Under the pieces are notes generated by a model, which did not search any database, had not been told where the DNA came from, and worked only from the letters and a program-made list of their open reading frames with translations. A stretch of 64,000 bases of DNA from Pleurostoma richardsiae. Its lineage: Eukaryota; Ascomycota; Sordariomycetes; Calosphaeriales; Pleurostomataceae. The DNA lies in assembly GCA_030052745.1 (NCBI GenBank), contig JANBVO010000001.1, positions 434,001 through 498,000 on the forward strand, written 5' to 3'. The translations under genes and the position numbers were made by a program. Below, one piece after another: positions 34,732-46,324 of the stretch. Within the stretch, counting starts at the first letter, position 1. Each line of letters opens with the position of its first letter.

Positions 34732-37197
34732 ATGGCAGCGGGCGCAACTCCCCAAGGGAGCCTTCGACACAGGAACGTCCCGGGCTCCAGCAAGAAGAAG
34801 GATGTATCGTTGGCAACCGCCTCGGACGTCGAACTGGACAATGCTTCGAAGGCGAAGGCTGTCTCCTCGTCAGCTGGCTCGGATGGCGAATACAAGCTTG
34901 GTCTGCTCGTCATGACGGCGCTGGGCTTCATCACCCGGTTCTGGGGCATCAGCCATCCTAACGAGGTCGTCTTTGATGAGGTGCACTTCGGCAAGGTAAG
35001 CCTCCCGAGAACCCCCCACGCATCTTCCAGGCTCCGCTGCGTCATTGACATCCACTGACCATTGACCCCTATCAGTTTGCATCATACTATCTTGAGCGAA
35101 CCTACTTCTTCGACGTCCACCCGCCTTTCGGCAAACTCCTCTTCGCTCTGGTTGGCTGGTTGGTCGGCTATGATGGCCACTTCCACTTCGATAACATCGG
35201 GGATTCGTACATTTCCAACAAGGTCCCCTATGTGGCTTTCCGGTCCCTGCCGGCGCTCCTTGGCGCTCTCACCGTCTCGGTCGTCTACCTGATCATGTGG
35301 GAGTCCGGTTACAGCCTGCCAGCTTGCATTGTTGCTGCTGGACTGATTCTCCTCGACAACGCTCACATCGGCCAGACTCGACTGATCTTGCTCGACGCAA
35401 CCCTGATCTTTGCCATGGCGTGCAGTCTGCTCTTCTACATCAAGTTCTACAAGCTCAGGCATGAGCCCTTCTCCCGAAAGTGGTGGAAGTGGCTCATTCT
35501 GACCGGGTTCGCTCTGTCTTGCGATATTTCGGTCAAATATGTCGGACTGTTCGCCTTTGTCACAATTGGATCCGCTGTTGCTATCGACTTGTGGGATCTC
35601 CTGGACGTCAAGAGGCCTGGGGGAGCGTTAACCCTTCCGGAATTCGGAAAGCACTTCGCGGCGCGAGCCTTTGGCTTGATCATCATGCCGTTTATTTTCT
35701 ACCTCTTCTGGTTTCAGGTCCACTTCTCCGTCCTTACTAGGTCTGGACCTGGCGATGATTTCATGACGCCCGAGTTTCAAGAGACCCTCAGTGACAACGT
35801 TATGCTGGCGAATGCCATCACGATTAACTACTACGACACCATCACCCTGAAACACAAGGAGACAAAGGCCTATCTCCATAGTCACTCAGATCATTACCCT
35901 CTCCGGTATGATGATGGTCGTGTCTCTAGCCAGGGCCAGCAGGTCACAGGCTACCCCTTCAACGATACCAACAATTTCTGGCAAATCCTCCCTCTTGAAG
36001 ATGACCAGAAGATGGGCCACGTCGTTAGAAACCATGATCTGGTTCGACTCCGACATATTGTCACCGATACGATACTCCTCTCCCATGACGTGGCCTCTCC
36101 TTACTACCCCACCAATCAGGAATTCACGACTGTCTCCATAGCGGACGCATACGGAGACCGACTTCAGGACACGCTTTTCGAGGTCCGTATCGAGAACGGC
36201 AAGCCGGGACAGGAGTTTAAGAGCATCTCCAGCCACTTCAAGCTCATCCACAACCCCAGCAAAGTGGCCATGTGGACACATCCAACGCCGCTGCCCGAGT
36301 GGGGTCACAAGCAACAGGAAATCAATGGAAATAAGCAGATCGCACCAAGTTCCAATGTCTGGCTGGTCGAGGATATCCCGTCTCTTCCTGCCGACCACAA
36401 GCGCCGAGAGAAGCCGGAACGCAAGGTCAAGACTCTGCCCTTCCTGCAGAAGTGGTTCGAGCTGCAGAGGTCCATGTTCTGGCACAATAACCAGTTGACG
36501 AGCAGCCACCCATACGCTTCTCAGCCGTACATGTGGCCTTTCCTGCTTCGTGGTGTGAGCTTCTGGACGCAAAATGACACCCGGGAGCAGATATATTTCC
36601 TTGGAAATCCCATCGGTTGGTGGATCGCGAGCAGTCTCCTTGCCGTCTACGCCGGCATTGTCGCGGCTGATCAATTTTCTCTGCGCCGTGGTATTGATGC
36701 CTTGGATCACAGTAAGTCTTCGGAGGCAATGACTTTTATGAGTGTAGTGCTGACTAGATGAAGGAACCCGCTCTCGCCTGTACAACTCTACCGGCTTCTT
36801 CTTCCTTGCATGGGCTACGCATTACTTCCCCTTCTACGTGATGGGGCGTCAGCTTTTCCTGCATCATTATCTTCCTGCTCACCTCGCGTCAACCCTGGTT
36901 ACCGGCGCTCTGGTAGAGTTTGTGTTCAACGCGGAACCTGTCGAGAACGAGATCAGCTACCAGGCAGTCAAGAGTGGGAAGAAGCCGGCACCTGGGCCTA
37001 AGAGGCACATCTCTGCACGCGAGCGTTTCGCCGGCCAGAGCATGGTGGGTGCCTGGGTTGCCTGCGGCGTCATCCTTTCGCTAGCCGCCGCGGGCTGGTA
37101 CTTCTTCTTGCCGCTGACATATGGCTACCCGGGTCTGACTGTCGAGCAAGTCATGAGGAGGAAGTGGCTCGGATACGACCTTCACTTCGCCAAGTAA
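34732..37197 (+). CDS. PMT4: Protein O-mannosyltransferase, PMT4 subfamily
   Basis: ER membrane enzyme that moves mannose from dolichyl-phosphate-mannose to Ser/Thr of secretory proteins, needed for cell-wall integrity. Exons are 34732-34995, 35076-36711 and about 36758-37197. The last intron acceptor may be 36757 (779 aa) or 36763 (777 aa). The first luminal loop carries the essential acidic pair in VVFDEVHFGK (D82, E83), followed by FASYYLERTYFFDVHPPFGK; the FASYYLER form points to PMT4 rather than PMT1/2. DNAHIGQTRLILLDA follows. A central region with HSHSDHYPLRY and NNFWQILPL forms the MIR domains. The C-terminal hydrophobic block includes RSRLYNSTGFFFLAW, HYFPFYVMGRQLFLHHYLPA and the HLAS motif. 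Confidence 0.96.
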
Positions 37198-38122
37198 AGG
37201 GTCTCCTTCACAGGGCTTGGGGACATATCTAAACAGCCGACGACGCTGTTGCACTCTAAAGGGAGCCGAGCTGTGTACGATTTGAGGTGTGGCGTCTGGG
37301 CTCCATGGTGCGAGTAAGTTCGGGCAACGGGTGGGTAGAGAAGGAAACTATCTATCATGGAGGTATGGACAAAAGAGCATAGAAAAGCTGTGGCAGTTTA
37401 GTTGGCGTTGGCAGCTGTCATTTTGCCGATCTGACTGCATTGGAAGAATATCCTATTTTTATCCCATACTTCTTTCCTCTTTCATGTGATGCTGCCTAAG
37501 TCCATTCACTTTTGTCTTCCTCTTCATTCCGGTACCTACAGCAGTCAGTCGCGGTGACACTGACGCGTTCTTGCGGTCGACCACAACAAGCCGACCTTTT
37601 TTGTACTGAGAGGCTACCCACGTTGTCCTCCCTCCCAACAACAATTTGCAAGCGCAGGCAGCACGCCTTCTGTACAGTTCGTCAGCTCCATCTCGAACCT
37701 CGCTGCAAACACTCACCTTTTATCACCTTCGACACTTCTTTCTCGACGGAGATACTTGGCAGCATTTCCGTTCTCGCAAAGCTCGTCAATACAATCAAAC
37801 CTCGGATTACTAGTGATAGAACATCCCAAATCTCTGACGAGAGCGTCACGACCGATCCTGCTTTGCGCAGCCTGTTGAGCACCCTTGACTTCCCTCTTTC
37901 GCCCGCTCGGGGCCTCATCCTTCTTTCACACTTCCGGCAGTTCTGCTAAATCTATTACTCCTCCTGGTCGCCATCACACTTCGGTACTGAAAGCAAGAGC
38001 CGACAGTAGCAAACTCAACGCGACACAGGTCCTCACCTCACGAACTAGTCAACAAAGGTAGCACAACGGCCGTTGGCTAGTGTGGCATCATAATCGCATC
38101 AAGATAATAACATTCAATCAAG
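37198..38122. other. Intergenic region
   Basis: No gene recognised; probably the PMT4 3' flank and a long leader of the next gene. Confidence 0.5.
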
Positions 38123-38926
38123 ATGGCAAAGAACATATTCTGGGTCAACAAGTACTTTTACGTGAACTTCCCCTTCAGCAAGATGAACATGCAGAAGGCC
38201 ATGGAGGACAAAGACACGACCGCACTCCACACCGCACTTTTCTCCACTGGCAAGAACGACCCCAAGGAATCTATCGCTCTCTTCACCCAACTGGCGGATG
38301 CGTGCGCCAACAAAATCTGGGTGCGTCAACAGTTTGGTCAACAAGAGTGGTTCAAGCAGGTCAGTGGTATCCAGGATGCCTGGTGGTCCGGCTTAGACCC
38401 TCAGCTGCTCGAGCGGACGGTCATGTACCTCGTGTACGACTTCCGTATCAACGCAGAGAGAGTGATGAGCACGATGCAGCGGAAGCTGGGCGGTGCCAAG
38501 CGCTGCACGGAGGGCGACGAGGGACACAAGAAGACGCGCAACGAGGAGATGGCGGACCTCTACGGCGCGCTGGCCTACCCGCTGGGTGACATGTCGACCG
38601 TGCTCCGCGCCGGGCTGGTCCCCCCGCAGACCGACGACTGCGACCGCGCGAGCCACGCGTACGAGGAGAGACTGGCGGCCGTGCAGGTGCGGGCGCGCGA
38701 GGAAAATGCCCAGAAGAAGGAGCGCAAGGAGCCGGAGGCCCACAGCGGCAGGGTCGAGAAGAGAACCTCGAAGCGGCTCGCGGAGAAGAGGGCCATGCAG
38801 AACCTCGCCGAGCGGGTCGACAAGATGACCATGGTCACGAGCGCGTCCCGGCATGAAGCTACGACGGAGTTGCATAGCGCGAAGATGGATATGCTCACGA
38901 AGCAGATTGAGAAGTCCGGCTTGTAA
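38123..38926 (+). CDS. Unrecognised 267-aa protein with C-terminal coiled coil
   Basis: Single-exon frame beginning MAKNIFWVNKYFYVNFPFSK. The N-terminal 165 residues look ordered, with Trp and aromatic-rich helices (WVRQQFGQQEWFKQVSG, DAWWSGLDPQLLERTVMYLV, MADLYGALAYPLGDMST). Residues about 185-260 are charged and heptad-like (EERLAAVQVRAREENAQKKE, KRLAEKRAMQNLAERVDKM), so a coiled coil is likely. There is no signal peptide or membrane segment. I know of no family match. Codon use is like its neighbours, which supports a real gene. Confidence 0.7.
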   Translation: MAKNIFWVNKYFYVNFPFSKMNMQKAMEDKDTTALHTALFSTGKNDPKESIALFTQLADACANKIWVRQQFGQQEWFKQVSGIQDAWWSGLDPQLLERTVMYLVYDFRINAERVMSTMQRKLGGAKRCTEGDEGHKKTRNEEMADLYGALAYPLGDMSTVLRAGLVPPQTDDCDRASHAYEERLAAVQVRAREENAQKKERKEPEAHSGRVEKRTSKRLAEKRAMQNLAERVDKMTMVTSASRHEATTELHSAKMDMLTKQIEKSGL

Positions 38927-40319
38927 GCCTGCCTTACTTGTGATGATTTATTTGAGGTTTCCGTGAGGAGGAAACCATTCGGCATCTTGTTGGGATGCGT
39001 CTTGATCTGGCCGATGCGCCTTGCTAGTTGCACGACACCACGGAGAGTCGGGTTCCTTAAGGATGAATGTATAGTACTCAGATCAGCCCTCCCATTGACC
39101 AAGGCTCCTTCTCCACGTTTTAGTTGTGCTATTTGCCACGTCAAAGGACGCGCAATAAATACAATCTTCCCGAGTCTCATCTCTCGTCTTTCCTGTGTCG
39201 TGTCGCTGCCCTTTCAATACAAACGCCCTTGCCATCCTAACGAGTGACACATTTTCTAACAGCCAGAGTTTCTGCACCCGCTCATCTATGAACCGAACAG
39301 ACGAAGGAGATTATTTCACTCAAACGCTGCGCGATTCCACATCTTGATCAGCACAATTTTTACATCTTCCACTCGCAAGCTCTATCCTATTCGGGATCGA
39401 CCTCACCGCCACGCTCCTATCCTGCCAATGTCGGTCCGCGAGAACAGAAGCCTTCCCCCGCGAGCGTGCTGCATCATCGTCACCAGACAGCACACGTACA
39501 TCTCCGCGTTCCCTTCGTGTCCGGGTGGTGTCAGCACGGATGAGGCGGTAGCTGTCTGCAGTTGACCCAACTCAAGACCCGAATCGACATTGGAGCCACC
39601 GGACATGATGCGGTGTATGATATAAGGCTTGATAGCGAGCATCAGAAAGCAATCACGAAGATAAGATCAGCCGTTTGATGGCGGCGCCTGTTCCAGGAAT
39701 GATAGACATCATTGGATATTTTGTAATCCTGCGGCTCTGCGACGCCCCCGAAAACCAGAGATTCCTTTCCTACATGGCGAGGGCTACTCCAAGCTCGTTG
39801 GCGATAGATTTTCGTAATGACGACCAAGGTCGATATCGTGCTGGTGCATGGATCTTGTCCAGACAATCGTACCCTCCAACTAGCAAGGTTATCCAGCTGG
39901 AAAGACAAGATATTCTAAGAGTAGGGTTCTCTGGCTAGTATGACACCCGGGTTGGCTAGGTGAACCCATCAAGTAGGATACTCCGGTTGGTAGGTGGCTC
40001 AGGCTTCTCTGGCTGATAGGACTTTTGCGCCTTCTTTCGATTCAACCTGTATGACCTCGTCGGTAGGTCAAACAAATCGTGGGTCGAACTCTGTAGGATT
40101 TCATCAGGTGCTAACATATGGAAACGCTGGCCGTTCCGTTTCCTTTCTTCTCTTCAGCCTTCAAATACAACCAAAGGAATTGGGGAACTTACCAAAGGCT
40201 CATCGGAGGTCGTAATGGTCAATCCCCGCGGATTGACGAGGTTCTCTTCGCGAAGAGTTACACTAAAGTGGATGAAAAACAAGAAGGCGGGGGCTAATTC
40301 AGGCAGAACACTGGTCAGG
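38927..40319. other. Intergenic region
   Basis: No gene recognised over 1.4 kb. A word ttctctggct recurs near 39927 and 40005, with no clear array. Confidence 0.5.
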
Positions 40320-41317
40320 CTAGAATATACCACAAGAGAAGGACCTGTTTGACTGGGTGGGGACATCGACTTCTTGTCTTCTCATATCGAGTAGGACAAA
40401 AGTAAACTGGTTAATGCCGAAGCTTAGTGACAATAACCCTTTCAACCATGAACCTCTCCTCCCCTGGCTACAAGACTCGCATCCCTCAGTCGAGGTTGAT
40501 CTTCGACACATTGTGCCGAAGCTCCTCCTCAACCTCGGGGGCGAGTCCCGCCCGGCTCCCGTCATGCGCTTCTTCGCCGCGTGGAAGGATAGAGCGGAAG
40601 ACTGGGGAGGGCCCAGTACCAGGGGAAGAGAGAAGGTTATGCCGATAGGAGGAGGTCCTCCGGTGGCAGTGCTGCTCGCAGCAACGCCGTCCTCCTCGCC
40701 GTCCTCGAGGTCGTCATTCTCGTCTTCTTCCTCGTCCATGTTCTTGTCCTTGTCCGAGGCGTCGTCTTCGTCGCCGCCGCCCTCTTCTTCCCCGTCTCCC
40801 ACCGCTCTCTCATCCACGGCCTGCTCCTCAACAATCTTATCACCATCTTGCTCCTCTATCTCCTCTATCTCCTCGTAGTAGCCGAGGTCATGACCATGGA
40901 CCTCACCCTCTGGATCCATGTCTTCTGGATTCAGTCTCGCATCGTCAATCGGGACGAACTCGTCCCCACTAGTACGCTGGAGGAAGTTGAACAAGTTATC
41001 AAGAGCCTTGGTCATCGGGCCCTGGTCTTCTATTTCGAGCGGCTGTTTATAGCATGGGTAACGGGCTTGAAGGATGGCGCTCGTAAACTCCTCCAACACT
41101 CTCGAGGTCAGGACGCTGGCCCAGCACTGGGTCTTGACGAGGTCCCAGAATCTCGGCGCATCAATGCCATTGTTCTTGATAACAAGGATGTTGCCACGTC
41201 TCAGGGCATGGTCGAACAGCTCGGCTACCAACGCCTGGGCGATCGGCGCGGTGACTTCCTTGGGCTTGCAACCGCTCGCCAAGGCGGTCTTTGCCAGGCT
41301 TGCATCCCGCGGGGTCA
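40320..41317 (-). CDS. Unrecognised acidic protein, 5' end unresolved
   Basis: Long minus-strand frame, about 332 codons, without an ATG near its start. A good acceptor (cctctcttcag) ends at 41318 on the minus strand, so an upstream exon is likely. One donor in phase lies near 41553, but its exon is unconvincing. The N-terminal 140 residues look protein-like (ALVAELFDHALRRGNILVIK, FWDLVKTQCWASVLTSRVLE). They are followed by about 65 residues rich in Glu and Asp. The last 110 residues are Ser/Arg-rich and may lie past an unseen intron. No family recognised. Confidence 0.45.
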
Positions 41318-41318
41318 C

Positions 41319-42168
41319 TGAAGAGAGGCCCCTTCATCCAATGATAGCCTTCTTTTGGCCAGAGCTCCTTGAGCCTGAGGCTGTTGCTGTTCTTGCTCTT
41401 CCTGGGCATATTGGGCTCGGTCGTGGTTGATGTTACGAAATGTTTCGTTACGTCCTGCAGCTGATTTCGTGGACCCGCGCGACAATCTAGACTTGTTAAC
41501 GTTTGATCAGTCATATAGCTGGACCATACCTTTTTGTGCAGAGCTGACATACCACCGGAATGCTGGTGATTAGTGAGGTTTGCTCGAAGTAGGATCGGCT
41601 TCAGAGCCAGTGGAGGTGTTGTGCTGTAGGGTATTTCCGGTAGGTGAGAAAATAGGTGTATGGGAAGAGACTGGAGTAGGGCGAAGTCGAATAGCGCGTT
41701 CGTGTGGTTGTTTTGGGAGCACGGGGATAATACTAGAATTCTGACGTGGTCAGGTCGCTGGAAACTAGAGAAAGGATGCAAAAAGAAGGAAGCCTCACAC
41801 TGAGTCCAACGTGAGGAAGAGCCTGGTATCTAAGGTGAAAGTGATTCCACGGTCAAGTCATTGAGTTGACGGAGTTCGGATGGTGTTCCCAAATCTTGGG
41901 AACATCAAGCATACAGATGCCACACATAGGTAGAATTAGAAGGGATGTAAGTAATCAAGCATCTGAAGCCGGATAGCTCAGTGGTTATGCATCATCCTGG
42001 TCCTTAATTTGGTCCGGTTGCGGTGGTGTTGCCAATGGCAGTCTGGTGGACGACGTGCTCGAGTCCGGGCGAGGCTCCCCCCTTTTTGCGAGTTTTCTCT
42101 CTTTCATTTTTGCCCTGTATTCTTTACCCAGTTCCTGCTCAAGGCCTCTCTCGCTCTATATAATTCTA
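41319..42168. other. Intergenic region with tRNA-like element
   Basis: No protein gene that I can support. A minus-strand frame at 41161-41781 may overlap the missing exon of the preceding gene. The tRNA-like element is listed separately. Confidence 0.45.
41968..42087 (+). other. tRNA-like / SINE-like pol III element
   Basis: A perfect A-box-type word (TAGCTCAGTGG) at 41974-41984 is preceded by GCCGGA. A B-box-like word (GCTCGAGTCC) lies at about 42057-42066, and a TTTTT pol III terminator is at 42083-42087. CCGGAT at the 5' end can pair with GTCCGG near the B box. A T stem and D stem do not form, so it is not a working tRNA by eye. A tRNA-derived SINE or tRNA relic fits better. Confidence 0.4.
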
Positions 42169-43401
42169 CTATAGGCACTGGGAGTAATAATCGTTCTGAT
42201 ATCGGCAAGTCGTCCCTGCAACGCACGACGTGCATCCGTTCCACGTCTTGCCAGCACATTGGCCGTACTTTGGCGACTGACAGCCGCTAGCACCGCTCCC
42301 ACCTCCAGACTGTCCTAAGGACACAGTTAGAAAGATTGAGAAAATAGTCAAATGGGAGACACTGGACTGGCGCGTTTACGTACCTCCTCCACCGGAAATC
42401 GGGACTGGGCTGCCAGGTTGAGCATTGTCGTCAACTGTACATGTTGTGACACAGTTGCCAGACTTGACAAACTTGGACTCGGTGTTGTTGAACACCATGT
42501 CAATCCACTGGATCTGCAGCGACGCGGCTTGGTTTAGGCTCATATTCCCACTCCAACTCCCGCCGTCGCTCCACGAGTTGAACATGAGTTGCGCTGGGTC
42601 GCGAGGCGCCTGGAACGTGATGCTGGCGACCAACTGTCCGTTGACGTACCACGTACTAGACCCGGGCGTCCAGTCCATCCTGTAGTAAGCCCAATCCGTC
42701 CAGCGGCGACCGCCGGGCAGTGAGACGTTGCGAGTTGCCTGTGGGATGTCGCCGACGTCGTTCCATGATGGTTGGTTAGTCAGCGAGATGTGCGTTGCGG
42801 GATCCACAGTCCGGATCTCGAGGTCTGCTTCCTGAACTAAGTTTGGCTGGCCAGGGTTCGGAGGTGGACGATATGTGAACATAGCCGTGACTGCCCCGGA
42901 GTTTCCACGAGTCCGTGCCAGCATTCGGGTCGACACATACTGGAACCCCTGAGATGTCGACTCGATCTCCGCGGCGGTCTGGAAGCTCTGAAGTCGTGCC
43001 GTGCGCATCGTCATGTACGTCTGTGAAGACGCTCCATAGTCCGTGTTCCTCTCGATGAAGATGTTGTTTGCTGAATTGACCATCAACACTGTAGCGTCGC
43101 CGGTCCTGTTGAGGGTGTTGCTATTATTCCAGTTCTGTGTATCCCAGAAAGTCGTCCAGTTTGCCGAGCTGAAGTATGCGCTCGTCGGCTGTGCGTTCAC
43201 ATTGCTTGAAAAGTCCGTTAGGACGGGTGTAACGTTGACATATTGTGAGAGAGAACGGAAATCGAAGAACTGATGGTGAGAGAAGAGGTTCCCGTTTGTT
43301 GAGTTCGTCTTATAACAGTCGCAGGATGCGGCTAGGGCAGCGGGTAGGACGGCACAAGCAACCAGTGCCGTCCTGATCCATGGGCGCGGATGAGAAGCCA
43401 T
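42169..43401 (-). CDS. Secreted GH16 glucanase-like enzyme with CBM1 tail
   Basis: 387-aa secreted protein from exons 43401-42384 and 42314-42169. The signal peptide is [20 protein letters not shown], with a cleavage site near ALAASC. I preferred this ATG over an in-frame one 38 codons upstream because it starts the signal peptide. The central domain is a concanavalin-A-like fold. The GH16 catalytic motif ExDxE appears as EADLE (E191, D193, E195), followed by [20 protein letters not shown] and [14 protein letters not shown]16 enzymes cleave beta-1,3 or 1,3/1,4-glucans. The C-terminal exon adds a Gly/Ser linker and a full CBM1 ([25 protein letters not shown]), a cellulose-binding module. Likely role: plant or fungal wall glucan breakdown. 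Confidence 0.92.
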
Positions 43402-44481
43402 GAGATTGTCTCGGCCGGCATAGCCCGGAGTTGTCCTCGCGGGCGAGACCGGGCGAGGATCAGCGTTTAAAGTAGACCTGCATCCTCTGAATCGAGAACG
43501 GAGCAGTGTCGCCACCCCGAATTCCCCTGAGCCTCGTTGTATATATGGTAGGAGTATGATGGAGAGCTGAGAGTCAGTCTCGCAAGGGAACCCCCTTGGT
43601 TCGTGGGCTTGACATTCCCTTCCACAGCCAGGGGTTACAGGCCCAGTCCTTGGAAAGTTCGGTGTACAATGGAATGGCCACCGTAGTTGCTTTCAAGACC
43701 CGGCAAAATTAAGTACGCAAAAATCTGTCGAATGGTCTAATACCGGCAGTTAGCCGACGCAGCGGGTTGGCCAGAATTCTCTCCGCTGTTAGGAGCGGAA
43801 CCTGCCAACCATTTCGTGATGATGCCAAGACATTTACCCGCATATCCATCTAAATAAGTCGATCCGGGGTGCGTAAGTGCCAGGAGGGCACAGCCGTTCT
43901 AATAGGTCGATCAGGAGCGGGACCACGCCGGTTCTTAGGTCCAGAATTGTATCGCATCCTCAGATGATACGTAGTACCCCATATTTGGAGACGAGGTTCA
44001 CTAGAGTTCCGTGTCGGGCTGCTTCGTGATGTTCCAGCCTTCGCTGCCCCTGGTTCCCATGCTTGGCGGCAACCAGGCATACAATCCATCGCGACACTCC
44101 TTAATTGCAACGCATGGAAGACTGCAACATCTGCTTACTTCACCGTCAGATCGAGTGAAATGGGCCGACCCTCTTAGTAGATGTTCCGTTAATAGCCGAG
44201 GATGCAAGTGTAGGGATGTAACCATTGGAAGACCTAACATAGGTTATGAGAGTATGGGCCTTCTATACGCATTCTATTTCCATATCTTCAACGTCTCCAT
44301 TACGGGGAGTACGTACAGAACTGGAAGTACACGGATGGAATAACCAAAATCTGTTAAGTGGATGACTGTCTACACCTGGATAACACGTCTAGAACAAGCA
44401 ACCATCTATCAAAATCGTGCTCAGACTAGGACTATAAGGGAAAGAACATGGAATACTTCAACCGCACGTAGATGCAGGTGA
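43402..44481. other. Intergenic region
   Basis: No gene recognised over 1.1 kb. Confidence 0.5.
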
Positions 44482-46324
44482 CTATCCTTGCTTGGCAGGT
44501 GCAAGAACGGGCTCGGTATGCCTGTTGACGGAGGACCGCGAGCCGGCCGGCACGCCGTCGTGAGTCTGGTGGTAGGGCGTTGTCCAGCCGTTGGTGTAGT
44601 GATCCTCATACTCGACGTCCGTAAGGTACTTAAAGTCGAGCCCACGGAGCTCGTCCTCCTCACTCTCGCGGATGTGGAGACCGGGGATCTTGTTGATGAC
44701 GAAGAGAAGGAGACAAGAGACGACGAAGGACCAGGCGGCGCAGGTGGTCGCGCCGGCGAGCTGCAAACCCAACTGGCGGAAGTTGCGGTTCCACCAGCCA
44801 CCGGCGTAGGAGGAGCCCGAGACACCGTCGAGTGCAGGCACGAAGTTGGCGGCGAAGACGCCGGTCAGGACGTCGCCCACGTAGCCTCCCACGCCGTGGA
44901 TGGCGAAGATGTCGAGACCCTCATCGATGGAGAGGATATATTTGTACTCTATTGCGCGATGTTAGTACAACATCCGCACAGTATGGGGTGAGTGACTGAC
45001 TATTAGTGTAGAAGCAAACCACAGCTGTGAGGAATCCAATCAAGGCAGCAACGTAGACCGGGACTGTAACCTGCATTAGCCTCTGTTTATCAAACAGCAA
45101 GGTTCGTCACTCTATGGCCAGTGACTCACCGTAGCCAGCAGCTGGTGTAATGCCAACAAGGCCCGAGATGATGCCAGAGCAGAAGCCCAGTAGGCTGACT
45201 TTCTTCCCGTGCAGACACTCCAGGACGACCCAGCCTATGCCTCCTCCACACGCAGCGAGGTTCGTGTTGACGACGACGTATATGGATCGAAGGCTGAGGT
45301 TAGCGGTGCTTGCGCCTGTCACTGTTGTCAGCAATCGAGAGTAGACGGAGATGGGGCTCTCCCTGAACGAACCGTTGAAGGCAAACCATCCGAACCAGAT
45401 GAGAACTGTGCCCAGAACCATCAGAAAAGGATTGTGCGGCTTGAAGTGAACCATCTTCTTCCTCTCGCTCGTCGTAGAATCGACTATCCTGGGACCCAGC
45501 ATCATGGACCAAGCAAGCGCGCTGAACCCGCTGGCGATGTGCACGGGACCGGACCCAGCGAAGTCGTAGAGGCCAAGGTTGTAGAGCCACCCACTGGGAT
45601 TCCACTCCCAGTATGCCAACCTGTGCCACTTGTTAGTCTGTAATGAGACAACCTTGCTTGTCTTGGGGTTTGGTCGCATACAAGTAGTAGACAAACGTCG
45701 TCCAGCATAGAAGGAACACCATGCTTGGAAACAATCTTCCCCGCTCCAGCATGGCTCCAGCAAGGATCATAGCGGTTGCAGTGACGAAGGTGAATCCGAA
45801 AGCCGCATCTAAGACAAAACCGGGGTCAGTCACGGAGACCTTAGAACCACAACACAGCCTGCCCTTCAGCGAACCAGACTCACAGAGAATGTCAGGGATG
45901 TCAGTGTTGGCCAGCGAAGGCTGGGCCAACACATTGTGAAGACCCGCAAGCGACAGGTTGCCGAAGATGGGGTTCGTCGTGTGGGACTGATAGAGGGAGT
46001 ACCCATAGACCCAGAATTGGATGCCGCAGGCGCACGCGCAGAATAGAGACTGGAAGATCATCGTGAGAGCCGCCTTCCTGCGGTGCATGCCCGCATAGAG
46101 GAAGCCGATAGCCGGTGTGATTTGCCAGCAGAGCACTGTGCAGACCAGCAGCCAGCACAGGTCGCCCTACACACCATCCGACGTTAGTCCGCGGACGTCA
46201 CTGAAGGGACCACAATTCGCACCTTGTCATATGGGGCGTTGAGATCCTGCGTGAACGGGTCCCCGCCTTGGGGATCTACGCTGTAGTCGGGCCATTCCGT
46301 GACGGGCGTGATTTCGTCAGCCAT
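44482..46324 (-). CDS. Ammonium permease (AMT/MEP family)
   Basis: 510-aa plasma-membrane ammonium transporter. Exons are 46324-46223, 46166-45884, 45808-45682, 45620-45130, 45063-45001 and 44948-44482. The joined protein shows the MEP pattern: an outer N-terminus, WQITPAIGFLYAGMHRRKAA, DFAGSGPVHIASGFSALAWS, GTVLIWFGWFAFNGS, and ANLSLRSIYVVVNTNLAACG. ITPAAGYVPVYVAALIGFL, DIFAIHGVGGYVGDVLTGVF and a hydrophilic cytosolic tail follow. The two conserved pore His residues fit GPVHIAS and AIHGVGG. Of two possible acceptors for intron 4, the one at 45064 keeps GYVPVY in frame. GATA sites lie upstream, fitting AreA/NIT2 nitrogen control, which is usual for this family. Confidence 0.95.

Noticed and set aside
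36042-36052. GGTTCGACTCC, a perfect B-box word
   Set aside because: It lies inside the PMT4 coding exon in a conserved frame; chance match.
41161-41781. Minus-strand 206-codon frame as first exon of the acidic protein
   Set aside because: Joining it in phase needs an intron of about 235 nt, and the translated sequence does not look like a protein. Left unresolved.
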